Assembly (NCBI RefSeq): GCF_016834655.1
Contig: NZ_JAENHP010000015.1
Location: 124,001 to 188,000 of the forward strand
Direction: 5' to 3'
Length of the DNA: 64,000 bases
DNA from: Paractinoplanes ovalisporus
GTDB lineage: Bacteria; Actinomycetota; Actinomycetes; Mycobacteriales; Micromonosporaceae
Under the pieces are notes generated by a model. It saw nothing but the letters and a program-made list of their open reading frames with translations, ran no database searches and was not told the DNA's origin. Of the stretch, positions 41,757 through 49,327 are shown in pieces; position 1 is the stretch's first letter; every line of letters begins with the position of its first letter. The position numbers were made by a program, and so were the translations under genes.

Positions 41757-42037
41757 CTGTCGAACTGGTCCGTTCCTTCGCCGACATGATGACTCACCTG
41801 CACGGCGAGAGATTCGGCGCGTGGATCACCACAGCCGAACAGGCAGCACTGCCCGGCATCAGCCGCTTCGCCACCGGCCTGACCGCCGACCTCGCCGCGG
41901 TCACCGCTGGGCTGAGCCGGCCCTTCAGTTCCGGACCGGTCGAGGGCAACGTCAACCGCATCAAGATGATCAAACGCCAGATGTATGGCCGAGCCGGCTT
42001 TGATCTCCTCCGCAAACGGGTACTGCTCGCCGACTGA
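41757..42037 (+). pseudogene. Transposase C-terminal fragment (ISL3-like)
   Basis: The frame VELVRSFADMMTHLHGERFG, GISRFATGLTADLAAVTAGL, SRPFSSGPVEGNVNRIKMIK, RQMYGRAGFDLLRKRVLLAD is the last quarter of an ISL3-family transposase. It includes the SxGxxEGxxNxIKxxKRxxYG segment that carries the catalytic Glu. The upstream three quarters are missing and no inverted repeats are visible. It is a dead insertion-sequence end, consistent with a recombination-active zone. Confidence 0.85.
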
Positions 42038-42061
42038 TTACCGGATCGATACGCTCTCTCG

Positions 42062-42508
42062 GTGCCGTTCCAGCCTTTCCGAGCCGCCGTTGCGGTGTAT
42101 GGGATCCTTCGCGACCAACAGCGATTGCTGGTGATGCGTCGGACGGGCACCGGCTACCGGGACGGACAACTCAGCCTTCCGGCCGGCCACCTCGATGGTG
42201 GCGAGGATGCCGTCACCGGCCTGGTTCGGGAGTTGCAAGAGGAGCTGGGGATCGAAGCCGACCCCACCAGCTGTCATCTGGCTCTGGTCATGCATTCCGC
42301 TCCCGAAGACGTGGATGATTCCGAATATCTTCATCTCTATTTCTTCGTGGACAGCTGGGACGGCGAGCCGCGCATCGCCGAGCCGGACAAATGCAGTGAG
42401 CTGCGATGGATCGACGATGAGATGCTTCCGGCCGATCTTGTGGACTATGTAGGAGAAGCATTGGGGGCCATCAGTCGAGGCGAGCGTCTGGCCCTGCGCG
42501 GCTGGTAA
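42062..42508 (+). CDS. Nudix hydrolase
   Basis: 148 residues from GTG 42062. The Nudix box is complete: GHLDGGEDAVTGLVRELQEE followed by LGI, giving Gx5Ex7REUxEExGU. The start (FRAAVAVYGILRDQQRLLVM) and RRTGTGYRDGQLSLPAGHLD are typical of the MutT-like group that hydrolyses nucleoside-diphosphate derivatives. It begins 24 bases after the transposase fragment. The 3' side runs into a repeat-rich stretch. Confidence 0.92.
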   Translation: MPFQPFRAAVAVYGILRDQQRLLVMRRTGTGYRDGQLSLPAGHLDGGEDAVTGLVRELQEELGIEADPTSCHLALVMHSAPEDVDDSEYLHLYFFVDSWDGEPRIAEPDKCSELRWIDDEMLPADLVDYVGEALGAISRGERLALRGW

Positions 42509-42605
42509 TCCACATCGCTCGAGCGCAGACGTCGACGAAAGCGTCCTTACCAGCCCGTCATCATCATCACCAAGTTCGCGCCAGAGCCCGGTTCTCGCGA
42601 CCGAA

Positions 42606-42970
42606 GCCAGCCGGCGATACAACCAAAGCGCTCAAGCACCTGGCCGGCCAAACGCGCACCGCACGTCGCGAACACGACATAAACAGCCAGACGAACGCGC
42701 ACCACGCGACACGATCCGAGTGCTCAAACGCGCACGACCAGCCCGGCGGAGATGCGCGCTCGGCTTGGACACCACTGGCTTCTTCGGCTTGGGCGGCGGC
42801 GGAGCTTCAACGGCACAACGCTCGAACGCGCGGCCAAGCGAACACCCAGCCAAGCCAACACCCAGCCAAGCCAACACCCAGCCAAGCGAACACGCGCATG
42901 CGACGCGACGCGAACGCTCAAGTGCACAACCCGGCGGATGCGCGCCGAGCTGCACGGTGCGGACGCTCGC
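42606..42970. repeat. Repeat-rich gap, partly shared with 40.5-40.9 kb
   Basis: The left part (about 42613-42705) repeats the segment near 40770-40860: ACAACCAAA, GCTCAAG, CCAAACGCGCACC, ACAGCCAGACGAA occur in the same order. Further right, AACACCCAGCCAAGCC is tandemly repeated three times (16-bp unit, 42841-42888). No convincing gene is present on either strand. It separates a plus-strand Nudix gene from a convergent minus-strand gene. Confidence 0.75.
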
Positions 42971-42978
42971 TTGTGTGG

Positions 42979-43479
42979 TCAGGCGGGTGCGTGGCGGGTG
43001 ACGTGGACCAGGAACGGGTCCAGCCCGACCTCGGCGCGGCGGTCGTCCATGCGGTCGGGGTCTTCGCAGGGCCACGGGACGGGGGCGCCGTCGATCACGC
43101 CGGCGATCTGGGTGCCGTAGATCTGCGGGCGGCCCTCGTTGACCAGGATGCGGTCCCGGAGCATCGCCAAGTGCTGCGGATCCGCCTCGCCGGCGTTCAC
43201 GGCCTGGGTCATGAGCGTCATCGCCCTCCGCTGAACGTCCAGCTGACGGTCGGCGTGCTGGGCGATCAGCCAGGCCCGGCGGGCGGCTTCGGCACCGACT
43301 GCGCTGGTCGCCGGCCATCCGTGGCTGTCCAGGATCTCGGCCAGGCGGTCCGCGTTGCGTACGGTGACCCGGCGATGCGCCAACTGGGCGGCGAAGTCGT
43401 TGCTGAGGGCGCCGCCCTGCAGCTGCCGGTCTTCGTCCGTCATCGTGATCAGTTCCTGGGCCAGCTCGTCGTCAGTCAT
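42979..43479 (-). CDS. DUF6624-like protein
   Basis: 166 residues from ATG 43479 (MTDDELAQELITMTDEDRQL). The signature is HADRQLDVQRRAMTLMTQAV, NAGEADPQHLAMLRDRILVN and GRPQIYGTQIAGVIDGAPVP. An Ala/Asp-rich N-terminal helix is followed by GEADPxxLAxLxDRxxxxxGxPQxYGTQ, the hallmark of the DUF6624 family, which is common in actinobacteria and of unknown function. The family assignment is from the motif. It stands alone. Confidence 0.8.
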   Translation of the reverse strand: MTDDELAQELITMTDEDRQLQGGALSNDFAAQLAHRRVTVRNADRLAEILDSHGWPATSAVGAEAARRAWLIAQHADRQLDVQRRAMTLMTQAVNAGEADPQHLAMLRDRILVNEGRPQIYGTQIAGVIDGAPVPWPCEDPDRMDDRRAEVGLDPFLVHVTRHAPA

Positions 43480-43708
43480 GACGGGCACGCTAGGACACCG
43501 CTCGGGCCGGCCGGGGCGGTCCCACTCAGGCATTGATGTGTATCGATGGTAAAGAATTGATGAGGCGCCAAGCTCCCCCACCGTGTCCGGCGAACGGCGG
43601 GACGGAACCTGAAGGCGCGACACGAGGCTGCGGGCTACCTGCTCGGCGCCGTCGGTCACCGCCGACCACAACGGGTGGCGCTCGTCTGGGCCGCTGAGGA
43701 GCCGCAGT

Positions 43709-44533
43709 TCACCGGGGACGAGCTTCCGGGTCGCGGCCGAGCAGCAGCAGGATCTCGGTCATCGGATCAGCGCCGGGCGGGACCGGCAGCGCGGGAGCGA
43801 AAGGCGAGCCGGCGGCGAGGCGTTCCGGGCCGTTCGGAACGGCGCGGGAAACGGCCAGCGCCATGGCCAGCTCGCCGGAGCCCGGCGTGTAGGGCATGCC
43901 CAGGGTGCGGGCCACATCCCAGGCATGCACGACGTAGTCGACCAGGTGAAACCCGATCGCCATGCGGCCGGGCACGGGCCGGCCGAACTCGGGAATCATG
44001 AACGGTTGCTCCAGCTCCCCGACCGCGGCGAAGGCCGCCACCACCGCCTCGGCCGCCCGCTCGTAACGCTCAACGACGCCTCCTGCAGGGGCTACCAGCT
44101 CCGGCCGACCGCCGCCCGACCGCGCCGACTCCGCGACGCCACCACCCGCTGCCACTGACTCCAGGCGCCCGCCACTCGACTGCACCGAGCTCGGCATACC
44201 GCCACCGGATCGCCCCGACTCCGCCGTGCAACCGCCGGACCGCCCCGACTCCGCCATGCCACTGCTCGATGGCAGCGACTCCGGCATGCCGCTGTCGGAT
44301 GGCATCGGCTTCGAAACGCTGCCACTCGACGACGCCGAGCCTGGGCCGCCGACGGCGGCTGCGGCGAAGACGTGGTGCTGGTCGGTCATGTGTTCCAGCA
44401 AAGCGGCCAAGTCCCAACCGGCGCACGGCGTGGTGCGGGTCAGGTCGGCATCGGTGACACGCGCTACCAGGGCGACGCCGGCACGGACGGCAGCAGCGTC
44501 AGCTGGTCTTGGATCCGGCTTATTCGTAAGCAT
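43709..44533 (-). CDS. TIGR03086/DinB-type protein with Ser/Gly repeat insertion
   Basis: 274 residues. The flanks are a normal TIGR03086 (mycothiol-dependent maleylpyruvate-isomerase-like, DinB fold) protein: CAGWDLAALLEHMTDQHHVF at the N-terminus with the first metal His, and FHLVDYVVHAWDVARTLGMP with the others. Between about residues 62 and 148 lies a low-complexity stretch of short repeats (GMAESGRSGG, GGMPSSVQSSGG, GGVAESARSGGG) absent from the family, whose usual length is near 190. The insertion keeps the frame. Binding thiol cofactors is the family expectation. The start codon lies in an operator shared with the divergent MarR gene. Confidence 0.85.
   Translation of the reverse strand: MLTNKPDPRPADAAAVRAGVALVARVTDADLTRTTPCAGWDLAALLEHMTDQHHVFAAAAVGGPGSASSSGSVSKPMPSDSGMPESLPSSSGMAESGRSGGCTAESGRSGGGMPSSVQSSGGRLESVAAGGGVAESARSGGGRPELVAPAGGVVERYERAAEAVVAAFAAVGELEQPFMIPEFGRPVPGRMAIGFHLVDYVVHAWDVARTLGMPYTPGSGELAMALAVSRAVPNGPERLAAGSPFAPALPVPPGADPMTEILLLLGRDPEARPR
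44085..44345. repeat. In-frame repeat block inside the DinB-type gene
   Basis: Diverged units of about 30 bases built on CCGACTCCGCC, GCCACC/GCCGCT and GGnTnGnC boxes (for example CGCCCCGACTCCGCC at two places). Their length is a multiple of three so the reading frame is preserved. On the protein level they give ES-x-RSGGG-type units. Confidence 0.75.
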
Positions 44534-44558
44534 GCGCCTATCATGTGCATGCGCTTAC
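44526..44558. promoter_or_regulatory. MarR-type operator between divergent genes
   Basis: GTAAGCATGCGC (44526-44537) and GCATGCGCTTAC (44547-44558) form an interrupted inverted repeat with GTAAGC/GCTTAC outer arms. It covers the start of the DinB-type gene and lies 39 bases before the MarR start, the expected position for autoregulation and control of the neighbour. Confidence 0.65.
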
Positions 44559-44596
44559 TAAAGAGTCAAGGGAGCGAGGGTGGTAGGAGTAGAACC

Positions 44597-45010
44597 GTGG
44601 AGGAGCGCGAAGATCTTGGCGCCATGGTGTTTCGGCTGGGTCGTCAGCTGCTGGCCATGGAGCGGCCGATCCTGGACCGGCACGGGATCTCGATGTGGGC
44701 CTACGCCGTGCTGACCGCGCTGCGCGAGCGGCCCATGCGCACCCAGGCGGCCCTGGCGGCCGGCATCGGCGCTGACAAGACGCGGCTGATCCCGGTGCTC
44801 GACGAGCTGCAGAAGCGCGAGCTCATCGACCGCGAGCCCGATCCGGACGACCGCCGCGTACGCCTCCTGGCCCTCACCCCGGCCGGCCGCCGTCTGCACC
44901 AGGCCGTCCAGGCCGAGATCCGCGCCGCCGAAGCCGACCTGCTGGCCGCCTTCCCACCCGGCGATCGAGAGGCCTTCGTACGCACTCTGATCGGCCTGAC
45001 GCCCCGGTAA
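44597..45010 (+). CDS. MarR-family regulator
   Basis: 137 residues from GTG 44597, which has a ribosome binding site (GGTAGGAGT); longer in-frame starts lie in the operator. The winged helix is clear: MWAYAVLTALRERPMRTQAA, LAAGIGADKTRLIPVLDELQ as recognition region, and REPDPDDRRVRLLALTPAGR as wing with the DxRxxxLxLT hallmark. It most likely represses the divergent DinB-type gene in response to a small phenolic or thiol-reactive ligand. The stop codon TAA lies in the first unit of a repeat array. Confidence 0.92.
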   Translation: MEEREDLGAMVFRLGRQLLAMERPILDRHGISMWAYAVLTALRERPMRTQAALAAGIGADKTRLIPVLDELQKRELIDREPDPDDRRVRLLALTPAGRRLHQAVQAEIRAAEADLLAAFPPGDREAFVRTLIGLTPR

Positions 45011-45205
45011 ATCGAAGACGCCGCCCGAACACGCCCCCGGGAACGGCTCGACACCCGGCAAACCGAAGACACCACCCGAACACACCCCCGGAACGGCCGA
45101 CACCCGGCAAACCGAAAACGTCACCCGAACACACCCTCGGAACGGCCCAACGCCCGGCAAACCGAAGACACCACCCGAACGATCCGACGCCCAGCTAAAC
45201 CGAAT
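45003..45205. repeat. About 50-bp tandem array starting at the marR stop
   Basis: Copies of CCCGGCAAACCGAAGACACC begin near 45003, 45054, 45103, 45153 and (partial) 45190; the rest of each unit is ACCCGAACACACCCCCGGAACGGC, split here only for reading. Copy 1 is the marR end, with CCCGGTAAATCGAAGACGCC containing the TAA stop. Confidence 0.92.
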
Positions 45206-45238
45206 GACGCTGCGCCAACGGGCCACGCGGATGGCGTC

Positions 45239-45976
45239 ATGAACGAGGTCCAAGTGGTGGTGGCCCACACCGAACGCGCGACCCTGCGCGTGGGTGACGT
45301 TTTTCTGAAGGTCGACTCCGACCGGCGACGCACCGACGTCGAGGTCGAGGCGATGGCCCTGGCACCGGTACCGACGCCGGAGATCCGGTGGTATCAACCG
45401 CCCGCGCTGGCGATCGCTGCCGTGCGTGGTCAGGCCCTCGGGCGCCTCGGGAAGCCGTCGACCGCCTCGCCGGCGGCGTGGGCCGCGGCCGGTGCTGCCA
45501 TCCGGGCGTTGCACGAAGCGCCGCTGCCGCCCTGGCCCGGTCCGAACCGCGACGAGACGGCGGCCGAACTCGACACCGAATGTGAACTGCTGGTCGCGAG
45601 GGGGCTGCTTCCGGCCGATCTGGTCGCGCGCAACCGGGAGATCGCCGAGGTCGCGCTCGGGCCGTGGGAGCCGGTTTTCGCCCACGGCGACCTGCAGATC
45701 AGTCACGTGTTCACCGAGGACGACGAAGTCACCGGCATCATCGACTGGTCCGAGGCGGGCCGGGGCAACGCCCTGCACGACCTGGCCACCCTGACCCTCG
45801 GCCACGAGGACCGCCTGGACGATCTGCTGGCCGGCTACGGCACCGATGTCGACGTCGACGTGATCCGCGCCTGGTGGTCGCTGCGCAGCCTGTGCGCGTC
45901 ACGCTGGCTGATCGAGCACGGCTTCGACCCGTCCGCCCCGGGCTGCGAGTTCGACGTGCTACGAGCCCGGATGTGA
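45239..45976 (+). CDS. Aminoglycoside phosphotransferase-like kinase
   Basis: 245 residues. The protein-kinase-like fold has the catalytic loop VFAHGDLQISHVF (HGDLQxxHV, with catalytic Asp) and the metal motif GIIDWSEAGRG. The N-terminal lobe is short (LRVGDVFLKVDSDRRRTDVE, with FLKV supplying the ATP-binding Lys). The APH family phosphorylates aminoglycosides, choline or other small molecules; many actinobacterial members are not resistance enzymes. No resistance context is present. It follows the repeat array downstream of marR. Confidence 0.88.
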   Translation: MNEVQVVVAHTERATLRVGDVFLKVDSDRRRTDVEVEAMALAPVPTPEIRWYQPPALAIAAVRGQALGRLGKPSTASPAAWAAAGAAIRALHEAPLPPWPGPNRDETAAELDTECELLVARGLLPADLVARNREIAEVALGPWEPVFAHGDLQISHVFTEDDEVTGIIDWSEAGRGNALHDLATLTLGHEDRLDDLLAGYGTDVDVDVIRAWWSLRSLCASRWLIEHGFDPSAPGCEFDVLRARM

Positions 45977-46106
45977 CGATCCGACACACAAAGGACCTGG
46001 GCACCACGAGCCACATGAGAAGCCCGCACGCCTGAAGTGGCAGCGCGGAATGCAACGGGAACGCCAGGGCGCTCACCGCCCAGCAACGCTGGACCGCCGA
46101 GGAAAA

Positions 46107-46303
46107 CAGGCCACTCGCGCGGGCGATGGGCGTCGTGACGGCCACCCGTACGGCCTCCTCGGAACCCACGATGCGCAGGCCGCTCCTGGCCCGAGTACAG
46201 CCGTGTAGAACAGTTCCCGCGTCAGCAACGGTGACGTGGCCGGCGGCAACACCAGCGAGACCCGGTCGAACTGGCTGCACTGACTGCGGTGCACCGTCAG
46301 GGA
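46107..46303 (-). pseudogene. recD: 3' fragment of recD
   Basis: Directly after the metalloprotease stop and in the same frame, the minus strand reads SLTVHRSQCSQFDRVSLVLP then LLTRELFYTAV. This is helicase motif VI and its surroundings from RecD (TVHRSQGSQF; the central Gly is Cys here). A one-base loss near 46195 shifts the frame; in the next frame TRARSGLRIVGSEEAVRVAV and TPIARASGL complete the RecD C-terminus. All upstream helicase motifs are missing. It is a broken tail of the exonuclease V alpha subunit, probably moved here by recombination. Confidence 0.85.
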
Positions 46304-48541
46304 TCAACAGCGGATCGGGTTGCTCACCAGCCCGCCCGGGTTGACGACGTCCTTGCAGACCCCGACCCGCAGGACCGACCAGTCGTCGTAGTTGCGGTAC
46401 GCGTTGTTGTTGATCCCGTCGGCCTTGGGGTGCAGCCACACCTCCCCGCTGCTCGCATAGGTGATGGCGGCGGCCACGTTGATGCTGAACGGCTTCTCGT
46501 AGAACAGGTCGACGCCCGAGGCCGTACGCCACTTGTTGTCGAAGTGGACGTCGAGGCCCACCCGCTGCCGCTTCACGCCACCGGTGACCCGGACGTGGGA
46601 CATCATCATGCGGGCGACCCGGTCGGAACCGCGGGCGTAGACGATGTAGAGACGGCCCTGCTCGCTGATCCGGCCCGGCGGAACCCACGCCATCGCGGGC
46701 GCACCCGCGACCGGTCCCGGCCGGCTCTCCATGAGGTCGGTCTTCTCCCAGCGGCGCGTCCCCAGGTTGCGGTACCACAGGTCCAGCTTGTCGTCGGCAC
46801 CAGCGAACAGCGCGTAGAGGCCGGCCTGCCCGTTGAGCGTCGCGATCACCGCGCCGGGACGGAACATCGAGCCGGCCGGGCGGGACAACGCGCCTCCGGC
46901 CGAGGAGAAGATCGGGGCCGGAAGTCCCGTGACTCCGGCGCTTCCGGCGTTCCAGGTCACGTACCGGTTGTCCGGGGCCACCGCGAACACCAGCGTACGG
47001 GTGGAGTCGCGGACGATCGTCGGGCCGCTGCCGGGTAAAGCCTGTCCGGAGAGCCGCGTCCACGGCGTCCACTGCTCCTGGCCGGCCACCGTGACGCTGC
47101 GCCGCTGCCACAGGTTGCGTTGGTCGTCGCCGGCCACGACCAGCAGCACCGGCCGTGTCGCGGAACCGACCTCGGCCGCGTCGACCGTCACCATGCGGCC
47201 GGGAGCGCCCGCACCCTGCGAGCTCGACCAGGTCGCGCCCCGGCAGCCTTGCGGCTCCGGTTCCGGGCAGGCCCACGCCGAGGCCGACGTCGAGTAGCGG
47301 ACCTGACCGTTCGACACCACGAACGCGTACAGCCGGCCGGAATGCCGCACCAGGGCCGGCGACTGGGCACTCCGCAGATCGGCGACCCGGGTCTTGTTCC
47401 ACCGGGTGTACTCGCAGCCGCCACCGCCCAGCGACAGATTCACGTAGGCGCTGACGTACTCCCCGGCCGGCGCGAACTCACCGTCGCGGTTCCAGTCGAC
47501 GTGACCCCGCACCCGGTCCACGTAGTAGCCGAACACGGTCGTCAGCCGGTCGAAGAACGCGTCCGAGGCGTTGGCCGCCACACCGTGCTCCTGGACCGAC
47601 AGATTGTTGAGGGTGGGCCCCTCGGTGATCCGGCCGTCGGCAAAACCGGTCGATCCCGAGCCGAAGGCGTAGTTCATCATGCTGGGATAGTTCGGCTTGC
47701 AGTTCACGTCCGGTTCGAGACCGTAGACGCCGGCGTGCCCCAGCCCGAGTGAGTGACCGGTCTCGTGCGGCGCCACGAACGAGCTGTCGAAGTTGTACGA
47801 CGCCGTGAAACCGGGCGCGGTCTGTCCACCGCCACCGCTGTAGGCGAGGTGGTAGCGGAAGATGCCGCGCCGCTCGGCCCGCATGTGGATCGGCCAGGCC
47901 TGGCTCGCGCGCACCCCCCGGTAGGTGTCGCCCTCCTTGACCGCGTCCACGGCCGTATATCCGCCCCAGTCCCCGAAGATCGTCGCGTCGGCCGCGGTCT
48001 CGGGCGCCCGGCCGATGTCCAGATGAACCGAGATACCGGGTTTGCCGTCGGGGTTCTGCAGCGAGGCCGCGTGCCGGGCCCGCACCACGGGGTCGGTGGT
48101 CGCGTGGTCGCCGTAGAACTCCGCGAACTTGCGAGCCACCGCCGCGCTCATGAAGCGCCGTGTCCCGGCGTTGTTCTCAGCCAGCGTGCGGCGCATGAAG
48201 TCGACCTCGACGAAGAGGTCCTTGTGCCGTGGATCGGCGCCCCACGACGGCAGCGGAAGCGACGGTGTCCCCACCAGTTCCATCCGGTCCGAGATGCCGT
48301 CGCCGTCGGTGTCTCTGGGGTCGGCCAGGGCGGCACAATCCACACCCGGCGCCGAAGCCGTACGGGAGGAGCAGGTCCCCGCGGCGGCTTCGACCTCACG
48401 GGTGAGGCCGTCGCCGTCCTCGTCGGTCTGCCACCCGAGGTTCGTCGAGGGCGCCCTCGGCTGAGCACGCGCGACGGTTCCGTTCGCCGCCACGGCAGCG
48501 ATGAGGGTTACGGTCAGGATTCCTTGTGCCGCACGGTTCAT
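46304..48541 (-). CDS. Secreted zinc metalloprotease with calcium-binding repeats
   Basis: About 745 residues from ATG 48541. A Sec signal peptide (GILTVTLIAAVAANGTVARA) leads to two thrombospondin-type-3-like calcium motifs, DEDGDGLTREVE (about residue 40) and DTDGDGISDRMELVGTPSLP (about 73). The protease motif HETGHSLGLGHAGVYG (about 261-272) is the extended zinc site HExxHxxGxxH, with MMNYAFG as the Met-turn about 30 residues later, as in metzincins. The C-terminal 350 residues look like a beta-propeller of lectin-like repeats (GRLYAFVVSNGQVRYSTSAS, GLYALFAGADDKLDLWYRNL). It is an exported protease of unknown target. Confidence 0.88.
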   Translation of the reverse strand: MNRAAQGILTVTLIAAVAANGTVARAQPRAPSTNLGWQTDEDGDGLTREVEAAAGTCSSRTASAPGVDCAALADPRDTDGDGISDRMELVGTPSLPLPSWGADPRHKDLFVEVDFMRRTLAENNAGTRRFMSAAVARKFAEFYGDHATTDPVVRARHAASLQNPDGKPGISVHLDIGRAPETAADATIFGDWGGYTAVDAVKEGDTYRGVRASQAWPIHMRAERRGIFRYHLAYSGGGGQTAPGFTASYNFDSSFVAPHETGHSLGLGHAGVYGLEPDVNCKPNYPSMMNYAFGSGSTGFADGRITEGPTLNNLSVQEHGVAANASDAFFDRLTTVFGYYVDRVRGHVDWNRDGEFAPAGEYVSAYVNLSLGGGGCEYTRWNKTRVADLRSAQSPALVRHSGRLYAFVVSNGQVRYSTSASAWACPEPEPQGCRGATWSSSQGAGAPGRMVTVDAAEVGSATRPVLLVVAGDDQRNLWQRRSVTVAGQEQWTPWTRLSGQALPGSGPTIVRDSTRTLVFAVAPDNRYVTWNAGSAGVTGLPAPIFSSAGGALSRPAGSMFRPGAVIATLNGQAGLYALFAGADDKLDLWYRNLGTRRWEKTDLMESRPGPVAGAPAMAWVPPGRISEQGRLYIVYARGSDRVARMMMSHVRVTGGVKRQRVGLDVHFDNKWRTASGVDLFYEKPFSINVAAAITYASSGEVWLHPKADGINNNAYRNYDDWSVLRVGVCKDVVNPGGLVSNPIRC

Positions 48542-48660
48542 GGCGATGTTCCCTACGGGCGTGTTTCGTCGACGGTTGCGGTGCAACGGCCCACATTCGC
48601 ATCGCGGGCAGGCGCCGGCGGAGTCAGAAATACGCCCTGGAGCGGGTATTAGTACGTGCT

Positions 48661-48686
48661 CGAGGGAGCCGCCATGTGCTCCCTCG
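48661..48686. terminator. Terminator downstream of the dodecin gene
   Basis: CGAGGGAGC and GCTCCCTCG form a 9-bp perfect stem around eight bases, 28 bases beyond the dodecin stop (48714) on the minus strand. Confidence 0.6.
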
Positions 48687-48713
48687 GCACTGTTCTGTCA
48701 GTCCTAGGCTTTG

Positions 48714-48923
48714 TCAGTCCTCGACGCGGAAGCCGATCTTCACACGGACCTGGAAGTAGGCGACGTCACCGTCAACGACCTGGCCCCGGATCTCCTGCGA
48801 TTCGAACCACTCGATATTGCGTACGGTCTGGGCCGCCTTGCGGATCGCCGTGCGGATGGCGTCGTCGACGCTCTCCTGGCTGCTCCCGACGACCTCGGTG
48901 AGCCGGTAGACGTGATTGCCCAT
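48714..48923 (-). CDS. Dodecin
   Basis: 69 residues from ATG 48923 with an excellent ribosome binding site (GAGGAGGCTGTC). The sequence follows the dodecin family throughout: HVYRLTEVVGSSQESVDDAI, RTAIRKAAQTVRNIEWFESQ (with the flavin-stacking Trp in NIEWFE) and VAYFQVRVKIGFRVED. Dodecins assemble into hollow twelve-subunit spheres that store FMN, riboflavin or CoA. A small hairpin follows. The region upstream, shared with the divergent GNAT gene, is filled by an 89-bp tandem repeat. Confidence 0.95.
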   Translation of the reverse strand: MGNHVYRLTEVVGSSQESVDDAIRTAIRKAAQTVRNIEWFESQEIRGQVVDGDVAYFQVRVKIGFRVED

Positions 48924-49005
48924 GACAGCCTCCTCGAGTCGGATCTCCCCACTCAACCAGACCCCGGCCGACCGCGCCCCCGGAAACTATGGCCGGCCCT
49001 GCAAA

Positions 49006-49258
49006 CCCCACCCCGTTCACTGGGTGGGGTGAGCAAACCAGGCAGGTCTGACACTTTTCCGTGGTCATCCACAGCCACGCCACTCCCCTACACACCCCAC
49101 CCCGGTCACTGGGTGGGGCGAGTCAACCAGGCGGGTCCGACACTTTTCCGCCGCCATCCACAGCCACGCCACTCCCCTACACACCCCACCCCGGTCACTG
49201 GGTGGGGTGAGTCAACCAGGCGGGTCTGACACTTTCTCGCTGTCGTCCACAGCCCCTC
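49006..49258. repeat. 89-bp tandem repeat with hairpins, 2.9 copies
   Basis: Copies start at 49006, 49095 and 49184. Each begins with a hairpin CCCCACCC...GGGTGGGG (loop CGGTCACT or similar), continues with GAGTCAACCAGGCGGGTC, TGACACTTTTCC, and ends with TCCACAGCCACGCCACTCCC. Similarity between copies is above 90 percent by eye. The TCATCCACA/TCGTCCACA element in copies 1 and 3 is one base from a DnaA box. It lies between divergent genes. Confidence 0.93.
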
Positions 49259-49327
49259 CGCTGACGTGAGCCCGGTTCGCTGAAAATGCGTCGCGGCGGC
49301 GGGGCGGGCTGGCTACGGTGCCGGGCT

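Noticed and set aside
41635..42037. Intact insertion sequence
   Set aside because: Only the transposase C-terminus is present. There are no terminal inverted repeats or target duplications.
42632..43318. Minus-strand frame through the repeat region reading WVLAWLGVGLAG
   Set aside because: The Trp/Leu/Gly repeats are translations of the 16-bp tandem repeat. The real gene in that area starts at 43479 in another frame.
45738..47402. Minus-strand frame of about 550 codons overlapping the APH and metalloprotease genes
   Set aside because: It runs out of frame through the metalloprotease and antisense through the APH gene. Only the short RecD-like segment within 46107-46303 is meaningful.
49006..49258. 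Replication origin
   Set aside because: Only one weak DnaA-like element per 89-bp unit, high GC, no dnaA/dnaN genes nearby. Titration or regulation is the most that can be proposed.
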